Shown here: positions 1 to 8,726 of the stretch, piece by piece
How the letters are laid out: every line of letters begins with the position of its first letter
How positions within the stretch are numbered: the stretch's first letter is position 1
DNA from: Lewinellaceae bacterium
GTDB lineage: Bacteria; Bacteroidota; Bacteroidia; Chitinophagales; Saprospiraceae
Length of the DNA stretch: 64,000 nucleotides
Direction of reading: 5' to 3'
Assembly (NCBI GenBank): GCA_020636435.1
Contig: JACJXX010000002.1
Coordinates: 620,001 to 684,000 of the forward strand
The notes under the pieces: model-generated
The model's input: only the letters and a program-made list of their open reading frames with translations
Databases searched by the model: none
What the model was told of the DNA's origin: nothing
Program-made: the position numbers and the translations under genes

Positions 1-294
1 CTTTCTTCCGACGAAGATTGGGAGGCCTTCCTCGAATCCTTCCGCTCCGTTCACCGGGATTTCTTCGGCCACCTGGCCCGGGAATACCCCAGCCTCACCA
101 CCAACGAAATCCGCCTTGCCTCCCTGATGAAGCTCAACCTCTCCACTAAAGAAATCGCTACCCTGCTCAACATCACCCCCGATGGAGTCAAGAAGGCCCG
201 CTACCGCCTGCGCAAAAAAATGGCCCTCGACTCGGAGGTGAATATTCAGGATTTTATCCTGCGCTACCCGGCGGTGGAAGTGAGGGTGGTTTGA
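1..294 (+). CDS. LuxR-type HTH transcriptional regulator, C-terminal part
   Basis: The last 97 codons of a regulator whose start lies before the window. The visible part carries a LuxR/GerE-type helix-turn-helix: LTTNEIRLASLMKLNLSTKE followed directly by IATLLNITPDGVKKARYRLR, then a short tail ending in TGA. In Bacteroidota this HTH version normally closes long sensor proteins built from TPR repeats or a two-component-regulator propeller plus a membrane segment, so the missing N-terminus is probably a sensor (inference). It is on the same strand as the cytolysin-like gene 218 bases downstream, but the gap is too long to assume an operon. Confidence 0.8.
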   Translation, partial: LSSDEDWEAFLESFRSVHRDFFGHLAREYPSLTTNEIRLASLMKLNLSTKEIATLLNITPDGVKKARYRLRKKMALDSEVNIQDFILRYPAVEVRVV

Positions 295-512
295 TCTTTA
301 CCCGGCCGAGTGACGAGGACGGGGATTGATGGGTTGATGCGTTGCGGCCAATCCAGCAACCTTACAATTAACCGGCTCGAAGAGGCGCCCCCCCCATCAA
401 CCAACCCCTGTCCACCCTTTGTCCACCCCTATTTTTTGGGCCTTCCTGCCCATTGCTGCACCTTTGAGCCATCGGAAGCAGTGCCGCTTCCTTTTTAAAA
501 ATCCAAAAAAAA

Positions 513-2318
513 ATGACCATGAAAAAGACCCTATTAGCCGTATTAGTCATCTTACTGACCATTGCCTGCCATAAAGAAAGCAGCACGCCCGCCGACAGCT
601 TCGAGGCTGTTTTTGAAGCAGGCGGAGACTTCGCGGCAGTCAACCGGAGCGAAGAAGTAATTGCGGAAGAACAATCCTCAGAGACCATCAATGATGTAGA
701 ATTCAATTGCACCACCCGCACGCTGCGCGTACAGGATGGCGCCGGAGGGCAAAGCGGGTTCCCCTTGTTCAACCCCAACGCCTCGGTGGTTTATCCCGGC
801 AGCCTGCTACAGGGCAAAAGCCTCAACCAGGCCACTCCCGACGTCATCGCCGTCAAGCGGGCAGGCGGCACCATCTCTATAGATGTGGTCGACGGCAACA
901 TTCAGCCTTCCTTCTCGGTGGATGAGATCAAAAAGAGCACGGTGAGCACGGCCGCCAACAACATCATTGCCAATAGCACGGGAGTCGTGCCCGCCAATTT
1001 CGAATTTTCCTACGACTTCGTCAGCAGCAAAAGGGAAATGGCGCTGAAGATGCGTGCGGATTACGAAACAAAATTCACGGAAATAGAAAGCAGCCTCAGT
1101 TTCAGCTCCGACCGGGAATACAACCGAATGCTGGTGCAACTCAACCAGAGCTTTTACACCCTGAGCTTCGATATTCCCACCTCCCTCGACGAACTTTTCG
1201 CCCCTGAGGTAAAACCGGAAGACCTGGCCCGATACGTCGGCCCCGGCAACCCGGCCACCTATATCTCAGACGTCACTTACGGCCGCATTTACTACATGCT
1301 GATCGAATCGACCTCCTCCGAAACTGAGATGAACGCCCGCGTGGAGGGTTCCTTTTCCGGGCTGGTCGTCGGCGGTTCCGGCGAGGTGGAATACAACCAG
1401 CTGTCTCAACTGGAAAACATCAAGGTCAAAGTGTTTGCTTTCGGAGGCGAGGCGGGGTCCACCATCCGGACCATCGGCGTTTCTGACCTGAGTACCATTG
1501 TAGACCTGCTGGCGGAGAGCTCCGATATCACTACCGGCAAGCCGGTTTCTTACGTGGTACGCAGCGTATACGACAACCAGATTGTCAGCGTACAACTGAA
1601 TACCGAATACGACGTGAAAGAATGTACCCCCACCATGACGGTTGGCGCGCCGCCCTATACCGCGCACTGGGCCGGCCTGTCCACCACCTTCGGCCCCATC
1701 GGAGCAGCTTTTACCCTGAAAGGCACGGAATTCATCCTGGTTAACCGGGCGGGCGACCAATATATGATCAGCGATGTCGGAAGTTTAAAAGGGCCCTACT
1801 CCATCGACGAGCTGGGCGACGGCCCCTGCCCCTTTTCCTCCATCGGCGCCGCCTGCAACCTGGAAGGCAACGATTACGAGCAGGCCACCATCATGATCTT
1901 CGACGAAACCGGAACGAAATATACTTATATGCTGGACAACGGCCGATGGCTGAATGTTGAAAATATTACCCAGCTGGCCAATGGCACCTCCCCCTTCAAC
2001 CTGTCCGGCGTGGGCGCCATGTCCTTCCGCACCAAGGATAACCTGGGCCCCAGTACCCGGGTGATGTTCAATAAGGATGGAACCTTATGGACGATCTACA
2101 ACAACAACCCGCAGAGTTTCAGCAGCCCCAAAAACCTGAACCAGCTGTTCAGCAGCTATAATTTCCCTTCCGGAATGGATGGCGTTGGCGCCTCCATTGG
2201 GTTTGATATCGGGGACGACCACTTTTACATCTTCTTTGATAAAACGGGAAGAAAATACACCATTTACGGCAACGTCAATGGGCAAGGCAACCGTTATATA
2301 GGGCCTTTTTCAATCTGA
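513..2318 (+). CDS. Cholesterol-dependent-cytolysin-like lipoprotein with haemopexin-like C-terminus
   Basis: A 601-residue predicted pore-forming lipoprotein. The signal peptide ends in the lipobox LTIAC (Cys19). Residues about 60-372 resemble the thiol-activated cytolysin (CDC) core: VVYPGSLLQGKSL (92-104), LVQLNQSFYTLSFDIPTSLD (207-226), YGRIYYMLIESTSSETEM (256-273) and VFAFGGEAGST (307-317). The usual domain 4 with its tryptophan-rich undecapeptide is absent. Instead residues 396-601 form four similar repeats, each beginning IGAAF/IGAAC/VGAMS/VGASI and containing a hydrophobic F-D/N-x-x-G-x-x-Y/W-T-I/M strand, which suggests a four-bladed haemopexin-like propeller. A second ATG lies two codons in. 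Known CDC-like proteins of Gram-negatives act on membranes; the target and the job of the new C-terminus are unknown. A terminator follows. Confidence 0.8.
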   Translation: MTMKKTLLAVLVILLTIACHKESSTPADSFEAVFEAGGDFAAVNRSEEVIAEEQSSETINDVEFNCTTRTLRVQDGAGGQSGFPLFNPNASVVYPGSLLQGKSLNQATPDVIAVKRAGGTISIDVVDGNIQPSFSVDEIKKSTVSTAANNIIANSTGVVPANFEFSYDFVSSKREMALKMRADYETKFTEIESSLSFSSDREYNRMLVQLNQSFYTLSFDIPTSLDELFAPEVKPEDLARYVGPGNPATYISDVTYGRIYYMLIESTSSETEMNARVEGSFSGLVVGGSGEVEYNQLSQLENIKVKVFAFGGEAGSTIRTIGVSDLSTIVDLLAESSDITTGKPVSYVVRSVYDNQIVSVQLNTEYDVKECTPTMTVGAPPYTAHWAGLSTTFGPIGAAFTLKGTEFILVNRAGDQYMISDVGSLKGPYSIDELGDGPCPFSSIGAACNLEGNDYEQATIMIFDETGTKYTYMLDNGRWLNVENITQLANGTSPFNLSGVGAMSFRTKDNLGPSTRVMFNKDGTLWTIYNNNPQSFSSPKNLNQLFSSYNFPSGMDGVGASIGFDIGDDHFYIFFDKTGRKYTIYGNVNGQGNRYIGPFSI

Positions 2319-2331
2319 TTGGGAAAGGTGA

Positions 2332-2363
2332 GAGGGGCTTCTTTGGGAGGCCCCTCTTTTGTT
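2332..2363 (+). terminator. Rho-independent terminator of the cytolysin-like gene
   Basis: A seven-base perfect stem GAGGGGC / GCCCCTC with an 11-base loop, followed directly by TTTTGTT. It starts 14 bases after the stop codon of the cytolysin-like lipoprotein gene. Confidence 0.75.
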
Positions 2364-2386
2364 ATTCGTATACCTTATTAGTGATC

Positions 2387-2490
2387 AAAAAATAAGTTGT
2401 CGATCTAAATTTCGACGATTAGGCTTGTCTTCAGCCAATTCATTGGCTTCCAGCCTTCACCTAATCGTCGAAACCGACAACTTATTTTTT
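2387..2490. repeat. Nested inverted repeat, 104 bp
   Basis: A large nested palindrome between two converging genes. The outer arms AAAAAATAAGTTGTCG (2387-2402) and CGACAACTTATTTTTT (2475-2490) are perfect over 16 bases. Inner arms TTTCGACGATTAGG (2410-2423) and CCTAATCGTCGAAA (2460-2473) are perfect over 14 bases, and AGCCAAT/ATTGGCT (2433-2448) forms the tip. No flanking duplication was found, so it could be a folded non-autonomous element or a bidirectional termination structure. Confidence 0.75.
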
Positions 2491-3245
2491 GAGGTTTACT
2501 TAGTCGTGGTTCCATCATTTAATTGGTACGATATCACTGCCAAGGGCCATACTTGGTAACACTGAAAATGGATTTCCCATCATAACGAAATAGCCCCATC
2601 CAGCCTCCCAGCCAAAGCCTTCCCTGGCTATCTTCAAAAGTACACTGGATAGCTCCACTGGCAAGGCCCTCCTTTTCATGGAAATTGGTAAGGGATTGTC
2701 CATCAAAACGGTACACCCCAAAACTTTCAATAGGAAACCAGATGTTGCCGGATTTATCTTCATACAGGCTCCAGGCTTCTGTACCACTATCCCTTTCTTT
2801 AGTAGCCATATTGGTGAATGATGTTCCATTCCACCGACAAACCCCCTTATAATGAGTAGCAAACCAAATGTTTCCATTCTTGTCTTCCAGAATGTCATTT
2901 ACGTTATTATCCGACAAACCGTCTTTTGTTGAAATATTAGACAAGGATTTCCCCGGTCCATCCGGCAGGCGGGCATCGTAGATATAGGCGCCTCCATTGG
3001 TGCCAAACCACATTTTTCCTTTGCTGTCTTCCATAATGCTATGGATTATTTTGGAACTTGTAACGCCTCGGTTAGGATCGGGCTCAGACTCCGGAATGTA
3101 AAAAGAGGTAAATACTTTCCCATTAAAACGGCTTACCCCTTGCAAAGTACCTATCCAGATTATTCCTTTGCTGTCTATTGCAATGCTCCAAACATAGTCA
3201 TTAATGAGGCCGTCCTTCTCGGTAAAATTGGTAAATGATACCGAG

Positions 3246-3269
3246 CCTGTTCTGAGCGAAGCCGAAGGA
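3246..3269 (-). repeat. Short genome-repeat inserted in frame in a propeller blade
   Basis: On the minus strand this 24-base stretch adds the peptide PSASLRTG between the two halves of a blade (KYD ... SVSFTNF). Other blades of the same protein read RYDGDTLEYF or RFDGQSLTNF without it. Its core CCTTCGGCTTCGCTCAG is close to the CCTTCGGCAAGCTCAGGG units found between genes at 33881-33963 and 23016-23034, so it looks like a copy of the same dispersed repeat that landed in coding sequence without breaking the frame. Confidence 0.65.
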
Positions 3270-3625
3270 TCATATTTACTTATCCCTCCTTCCGTACCAA
3301 ACCAAATATTACCGGCAGCATCCTCTACCATTCCTCTTACCACCACCCCGCCGAAGCCCTGATCAATAGAGAAGTATTCAAGCGTGTCTCCATCGTAGCG
3401 CGCGACCCCGTCGCCTTGAGTACCAAACCATAGATTCCCGCTGCCATCTTGAAATATTCTGCGTACAAATGGGCTTATCAGGGTGTCGGAGTTGAGAATA
3501 GGTTGAATGTCAGAGTCCTCGACATTTTGTTTCGCAAACTCATATTGCTTACCTTCTTTATCAACTAAAACAAGGTTTTTCCCTTTGAAAAAGAATCTAT
3601 ATTCAACATCGCCCAATGATACATG

Positions 3626-4897
3626 AACGGCTTTTTCACAAACATGTTGTTATAAAAAAGGCTGCATATATTTGTGTGATATATCAACAAAACACAAATA
3701 TTAATTATGCAGCCAACAAAACACGAAATTACGCCGTATTTTGAAAGATTGCAAACTGAATTGGAAGACCACCGTGACCTAAGGGGCAGGGTGCATAACC
3801 TTAGCTTCGTATTGAGTGGGGTACTAATCGCCATACTGCTTGGCCGCAACCGGCTGAGTTCTATACAGCGGTTTATAGCCAACCGCTTGGAAGATTTGTG
3901 CAGCTGGACAGGGCACTATGCAGAAAAAGCGGTATCCGACACTCAATTGAGGCGGATACTTCGGGGAGTGGATTGGCAGAAGTATAATGAGCTTAATGCT
4001 GCTCATTTCAACCTAACCATAGAGCAAGTTTCAGGCGAGGAATGGGTTGGCTTGGATGGCAAGGAGCTTAGAGGCAGCCTGGAACGGGACGAATCCGGGG
4101 ATAAAGCCAAACGAGGCGAAGTAGTGGTTAACGCAGTAAGGCATAAAGATAGCCAGGTGGTAGGGCAAACCTATTACAGGGGAGACAAGGAGAGTGAAAA
4201 AATAGCCGTGCGCGAATTGCTCCATAAAGGCTTGTCTAAAAAATCAATTACTTTGGACGCTCTGCATTGCGACCCCGAGACAACGGCCCTGATAGAACAA
4301 GGCGGAGGGCGGTATATTGTGCAAGCTAAGGCTAATCAAGCCGAATTAATGGAGGAGCTGCATTTATCTATGGGTTTTTTGCCGGCCTTGCACCAATTCA
4401 GCGAAGTAGACAAGGCACATGGCAGGATTGAAATCCGCGAAGCGGAGTTATTTGATATTCAAGGAGGCGATTTTGAGCAGCGCTGGCAATCAAGCGGGAT
4501 AAGGGCTTTGATAAAGGTACAACGCCACTTTATAGAAGTGAAAACCGGCAAAGAACAAAACCAAACCTCTTTGTACATCAGCAACCAAGCTATTGACAAA
4601 CAAAGCAGCTCAATGGCCGAAGGGCTGTTCCATGCCATTAGAGGGCATTGGGCCATCGAGGCAGATAACTATGTTAGGGATGTGCTCTTTTTGGAAGACC
4701 GCACCCCTACGCCCAAAGGCAACCTTTCCAGAAGCTTGGCTGCCATTAGGTCTTTTGCCATCCAAGCCCTTCGGAAGACTGGAGCCAAAAGCCTGAAGGC
4801 TAAAATGGAGCAGTTGATGGACTGTCCCCAAAAGCTGGCCGAAACCCTGCAGGCTATGGGGTTTTTTACTTAACATGGTGTTTGTGAAAAAGCCGTT
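3626..4897 (+). mobile_element. ISAs1-family insertion sequence, complete
   Basis: A 1272-bp element. Its ends are AACGGCTTTTTCACAAACA on the left and the exact reverse complement over 19 bases on the right. It is flanked by the direct repeat ATGATACATG (3616-3625 and 4898-4907), a 10-bp target duplication. It carries one intact transposase gene. Intact ends, intact gene and a perfect duplication point to a recent insertion. Confidence 0.92.
3707..4873 (+). CDS. ISAs1-family transposase
   Basis: A 388-residue DDE transposase filling the insertion sequence. It has the family's features: an N-terminal helical region (RVHNLSFVLSGVLIAILLGR), EWVGLDGKELRGS with the first catalytic Asp, ITLDALHCD with the second, and GHWAIEADNYVRDVLFLEDR carrying the Glu. 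The length is normal for the family and no frame break is seen. The gene lies opposite to the lipoprotein gene it disrupts, and its stop is 24 bases from the right end of the element. Confidence 0.93.
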   Translation: MQPTKHEITPYFERLQTELEDHRDLRGRVHNLSFVLSGVLIAILLGRNRLSSIQRFIANRLEDLCSWTGHYAEKAVSDTQLRRILRGVDWQKYNELNAAHFNLTIEQVSGEEWVGLDGKELRGSLERDESGDKAKRGEVVVNAVRHKDSQVVGQTYYRGDKESEKIAVRELLHKGLSKKSITLDALHCDPETTALIEQGGGRYIVQAKANQAELMEELHLSMGFLPALHQFSEVDKAHGRIEIREAELFDIQGGDFEQRWQSSGIRALIKVQRHFIEVKTGKEQNQTSLYISNQAIDKQSSSMAEGLFHAIRGHWAIEADNYVRDVLFLEDRTPTPKGNLSRSLAAIRSFAIQALRKTGAKSLKAKMEQLMDCPQKLAETLQAMGFFT

Positions 4898-5466
4898 ATG
4901 ATACATGGTGAACATCAACAATACGCCATTTACCACTGTCTTTAGTCCCATCTGTTTTGAGTAGGTACTCACCTTCTTCAGAAAATTCTACCGTATCGAA
5001 TATTTTTTTGTCAGAACTTGCCAGCGCCCATTTACCTACAACATTTTTGTATTGCTGTTCGAATGGATTTAGTTCATAAGAATACGTTTTACGTTCTACC
5101 ATGCTGTCTTTTGGCAAGCCTGTCTGGTTTTGTCCAACACAAGAAGTAATGAAAACAAAAGAGCAAAGCAGGAGTGGAACTGGAGAAAACACTAAAGGCG
5201 TCATCATAAATGTGTAAATTATTTTCACAAAGATATGTCGAAGTATTCCCATTGCCCTTGCCAAGTGTAAAATAATGTAGAGGAGTTATAAATATTTCAA
5301 ATGCTAAGCGACGTGCCATCAATAACTGTCGGTTATCTATCGAAACACGATACTTATTAATCGCTCGTCGCTTTAGGTAGATATTCGCCTTCTTGTTCAG
5401 GATGAGCAATCCGAACGATTAGAAGGCCTGTTACCCCTATATTTATCCCCAATAAAACAATTACGT

Positions 5467-6327
5467 ATGAAATCACCATTCTTATCCTGGTCCAGGCTTT
5501 GGCCATTACTATTGATTCTATGGACAACCCAAGCCGCTCTTACTCAAAACAATACCCTTCGGCTCGGCAGTAGTGCATTATCACCGCCGGAAAGGCCACT
5601 GTCCCGATATCTGGAACTCGGTTTCGGTGCCACTCTGCACCGCCTACAAGATCCTGCCGTCTCTCCCATGATATACACTGGCGGCCCCATTGCTATTGAA
5701 CTGGGGTTTGAAAAGCGCAAACCTCATTCCATAAGCCGCTTCGCCCTATCGGGAGATATTGGGCGGCTGGATTCAAAGAATGCCACCGAATTGCGCCCCA
5801 TGGCCAGCAACTATTTTCAGGCCGACCTATCCTACCAATACCTGCGCCGCTTGCCTGCTCTTTCCGCCAACCGCTTCACCTGGTTCCTGGGAGGGCAATA
5901 CCGCTGGCACAACAGCATCCGGTTGACCCCTCAGAACGACACGGGGTTTATCACCTTTCTCATCGCCAACTCCATCAGTGTGGCTGCACGGGGAGAAACA
6001 GCCTTACAATTATTCGGCAGACAGGTAGAGCTGGGCTGGATAGGCAGCCTGCCTTTACTGAGCCACGTCATTCGCCCCAGCTATCTCAACCTATATAACT
6101 ACCTTGACCCAGAGCACGATTGGCTACAGGAACGCCTGGAAGCCAGCGAAATTTTGACCTTCAATCGCTTCCCGGGTTTCCAGTCGCGACTGGAATTCAC
6201 TTATCCCATCGCCAACGGGAACCAGTTGCGCTTCGCATACGATTGGGGGTTTTATCACTACAATGGCTCGCGCCGGGTAAATGCAGGCCGCCATGGGTTT
6301 ACGGTGGGGATTAGGGTGAGAATGTAG
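5467..6327 (+). CDS. Secreted or outer-membrane protein, unknown function
   Basis: A 286-residue protein with a clear signal peptide (MKSPFLSWSRLWPLLLILWT, cleavage likely after ALTQ). The mature part alternates polar and hydrophobic residues with many aromatics (YFQADLSYQYLRRL, FTWFLGGQYRWHNS, LRFAYDWGFYHYNG) and ends HGFTVGIRVRM, the pattern of a small outer-membrane beta-barrel with a terminal aromatic or hydrophobic strand. I do not recognise the family. The start ATG follows an AT-rich leader. The S41 peptidase gene follows 49 bases downstream on the same strand and may be co-transcribed. Confidence 0.65.
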   Translation: MKSPFLSWSRLWPLLLILWTTQAALTQNNTLRLGSSALSPPERPLSRYLELGFGATLHRLQDPAVSPMIYTGGPIAIELGFEKRKPHSISRFALSGDIGRLDSKNATELRPMASNYFQADLSYQYLRRLPALSANRFTWFLGGQYRWHNSIRLTPQNDTGFITFLIANSISVAARGETALQLFGRQVELGWIGSLPLLSHVIRPSYLNLYNYLDPEHDWLQERLEASEILTFNRFPGFQSRLEFTYPIANGNQLRFAYDWGFYHYNGSRRVNAGRHGFTVGIRVRM

Positions 6328-6376
6328 GGTATCCTTTGAATTCAGGTAAATTTAGTATTTTAAAAATCGCAAAAAA

Positions 6377-7360
6377 ATGAAGCATATCACTATAATCATA
6401 ATATCCTTACTCTTCTTATCCTGTGAAAAAGCTTTTTTTGGGCCGGAGCCGGCAGATAGCCCGGAGGAGAATTTCGAGGTCCTCTGGAAAACGCTGGAAG
6501 AACGATATTCTTTTTTTGAGTATAAGAATATAGATTGGGATTCCGTCTACCAGGCCTACCGTCCAAGGGTGAAGGCAGATATGACCGAACGGGAACTATG
6601 GAACCTCCTCACCGAAATGCTAGACATCCTACAGGACGGGCATGTCAACCTGAGGTCTGAGTTTGATATTTATTTTTATTCCTGGTACGAGGGAGCGCCG
6701 GAGAACTTCGACCGCTTTTTCCTGGAGGAAAATTACTGGGGAGATTTTGAAATTACCGGCAGTATGTTCAATACCATTATTGATTCGGTGGGCTATATCT
6801 GGTACCGGAGTTTCAACGGGCCGATTCGGGAAGATGACCTGGACTACCTGGCGGATAAATTTACTGGACTCAAAGGGGTGATCATCGACATTCGCAACAA
6901 TGAAGGCGGCAACCCGGAAAATGGGTTCCGCCTGGCGCGGCGCTTTGCGGACCAGCGCCGGCACATTTATACTACTATCTACAAAGACGGGGCCGGGCCG
7001 GATGACTTTACTGAGCCAGAAGAAGCCTTCCTGGAGCCAGAAGGCAAGCTGCTGGCAGATAAGGTCGTGGTGCTTACCAACCGCACTACCTATAGTGCCG
7101 GCAACTTTTTCGCCGCTATGATGAAGGCCTTTCCCAATGTCACACTCATCGGCGACCGCACCGGCGGCGGTGGCGGTGCGCCAGTGGGATGGGAACTACC
7201 CAACGGCTGGGCGTTCAATTTCAGCTCCTCTATCACCTGGTTACCCGATGGTTTTATCATTGAGCACGGAATAGTGCCAGACATCTGGGTAAATTGGACA
7301 GAGGAGGACCGGGCACTGGGCAAGGATACAATCCTGGAAGAGGCTTTGGGGGTATTTTAG
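6377..7360 (+). CDS. S41-family (C-terminal processing-like) peptidase, lipoprotein
   Basis: A 327-residue lipoprotein (lipobox LFLSC) of the tail-specific protease or tricorn-core type. The N-terminal helical region EENFEVLWKTLEERYSFFEY and LLTEMLDILQDGHVNL are typical of the family. The core follows with VIIDIRNNEGGN, then TNRTTYSAGNFFAAMM, whose Ser in TYSAGN is the expected nucleophile, and IGDRTGGGGGAPV. No PDZ domain is evident, as in many Bacteroidota members. It is expected to cleave peptides in the periplasm or at the cell surface; the substrate is unknown. It lies between an outer-membrane protein gene and an AraC regulator on the same strand. Confidence 0.85.
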   Translation: MKHITIIIISLLFLSCEKAFFGPEPADSPEENFEVLWKTLEERYSFFEYKNIDWDSVYQAYRPRVKADMTERELWNLLTEMLDILQDGHVNLRSEFDIYFYSWYEGAPENFDRFFLEENYWGDFEITGSMFNTIIDSVGYIWYRSFNGPIREDDLDYLADKFTGLKGVIIDIRNNEGGNPENGFRLARRFADQRRHIYTTIYKDGAGPDDFTEPEEAFLEPEGKLLADKVVVLTNRTTYSAGNFFAAMMKAFPNVTLIGDRTGGGGGAPVGWELPNGWAFNFSSSITWLPDGFIIEHGIVPDIWVNWTEEDRALGKDTILEEALGVF

Positions 7361-7477
7361 CATTTACCGGTGAGAAGGAGAGGGTGTTTCTAGTAGTTTG
7401 TCTAACCTGCCTTGCCCGACAGTCATATATTGACAAACCACTTGGAACATATTCAACGCATGTCTTATCTTGCAGGC

Positions 7478-8584
7478 ATGCAAAATTCTTGGCAGGACAT
7501 ACTCTCCGTCCTCGGTGCCTTGCAGGGTGCTCTGCTCTCGGTGCTGCTGATCAGCCGGAAGGCTAACCGCCGGCCTAACCGAGTGCTGGGAGTATTTACC
7601 TTGATTTACTCCATGGGGTTACTGGAACGCATACTGCGGCCTTATCGCGGACAGGCCGTTATGACCTACCTTTCCGACTTGCTGGGCGGTACGGTTTTCC
7701 TGTATGCGCCCCTGGTTTATATTTTTATCTACTTATTATTGAAAGGGCCTATTTCCCGAAAAAGGTGGTTGCAACACCTGGCGCCTTTTACTATCTATAC
7801 GCTTGGTATGACGGCGGTTCACCTTTTCGCTCCCGCACCGCAGGGCCAGAGTGGAGGAGACGTGCTGGAATTAGTGGTGCTGTTATTCCTGTACATTCAG
7901 ATTTTCTACTATTCCTTTCTATCCATTCGCATGGTACTGAAGGCAGAAGCGGCAGAAACAGCAACCAGAGGTTACGTGCCGCTTCGTTGGCTCAAAGCGC
8001 TAATCATTGGGTTAACCGTCATTTACAGCCTGTCTTTTCTTGGTATTTTACTGGTTGTTTTCGGCTTTCCTATTGGGCAGTCGTTGTTTATTATTGTACA
8101 GGTCGCCTCCGTTGTAGTGGTTTACCTTTTATCCTATTTCGCACTGGTGCAACCTCAATTGGCATACGCCCCCCTGAATCATGACCAGGATGCCCCCCCT
8201 AAATACCAGGGCTCCTCCCTCTCAGATACCGATAAACAGCAACTGCTGGAACGCATCCTGCGGCATACCGAAACGGCCAAACCTTACCTGGTGCCCAACC
8301 TGTCCATCGAAGAATTTGCCGGACAGGTGGACGTCAACCGTTATTACATCTCTCAGGTGATCAATGAATGCCTGGAGCAGAACTTCTCCGATTTCATCAA
8401 CGCCTACCGGGTGCAAGAAACCCAGGCCTTGCTCCAAGATCCTGACAGACAGCACCTCAAAATCCTGGCCATTGCCTATGAGGGAGGCTTTAATTCTAAA
8501 ACTGCTTTCAATACTGCGTTTAAAAAGTTTACCGGCATGAGCCCCTCGCAGTACCGCAGACAGGCCAACAGTGGTTCGGAATGA
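7478..8584 (+). CDS. AraC-family regulator with N-terminal membrane domain
   Basis: A sensor-regulator of about 368 residues. The N-terminal half has several hydrophobic segments (ILSVLGALQGALLSVLLI, FLYAPLVYIFIYLLL, LVVLLFLYIQIFYYSFL, LSFLGILLVVFGF, VVVVYLLSYFAL), the multi-helix membrane module common in Bacteroidota. The C-terminus is an AraC DNA-binding domain: LSIEEFAGQVDVNRYYISQV, then LKILAIAYEGGFNSKTAFNT and KFTGMSPSQYRR. I chose the ATG at 7478 (MQNSWQDILSVLG) because it places the first membrane helix near the start; ATGs at 7412 and 7460 are in frame upstream. The signal and target genes are unknown. Confidence 0.82.
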   Translation: MQNSWQDILSVLGALQGALLSVLLISRKANRRPNRVLGVFTLIYSMGLLERILRPYRGQAVMTYLSDLLGGTVFLYAPLVYIFIYLLLKGPISRKRWLQHLAPFTIYTLGMTAVHLFAPAPQGQSGGDVLELVVLLFLYIQIFYYSFLSIRMVLKAEAAETATRGYVPLRWLKALIIGLTVIYSLSFLGILLVVFGFPIGQSLFIIVQVASVVVVYLLSYFALVQPQLAYAPLNHDQDAPPKYQGSSLSDTDKQQLLERILRHTETAKPYLVPNLSIEEFAGQVDVNRYYISQVINECLEQNFSDFINAYRVQETQALLQDPDRQHLKILAIAYEGGFNSKTAFNTAFKKFTGMSPSQYRRQANSGSE

Positions 8585-8726
8585 ACAGAAATAAAATATG
8601 TTTAATTTTGAAAATCAAACTCAATTAAATCTATATATTATTCATTCAATCGCTAATTCAGTTCCTCATTCCTTTCCCAGGCTTTTCGGAGTAGCCTCAC
8701 GCATACAAAATGTCCAGCAGTATGGC

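Larger units (their letters stand above)
2534..5207 (-). pseudogene. Propeller sensor-domain lipoprotein, interrupted by an ISAs1-family element
   Basis: Two pieces of one gene lie on either side of the insertion sequence at 3626-4897. The first piece (5207 down to 4898) encodes a lipoprotein signal ending FITSC and a region around VVGKWALASSDKKIFDTVEF. The second (3625 down to 2534) encodes at least six blades of a two-component-regulator-type propeller, with repeats such as GNLWFGTQGDGVARYDG and GNIWFGTEGGISKYD. Removing the IS and one copy of the 10-bp target duplication rejoins the frames exactly (VHHVS then LGDVEYRFFFKGK), giving a protein of about 460-480 residues. The intact form would be a periplasm- or surface-facing ligand-sensing propeller; these are often domains of histidine kinases, but here the propeller is a stand-alone lipoprotein. 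Of two adjacent ATGs (5205-5207 and 5202-5204) I took the first; an upstream ATG at 5264 would put 19 extra residues before the signal. Confidence 0.8.

Noticed and set aside
2359..2559. A 66-codon plus-strand frame downstream of the cytolysin-like gene
   Set aside because: It runs through the nested palindrome and into the antisense of the propeller gene; the translation has no family pattern.
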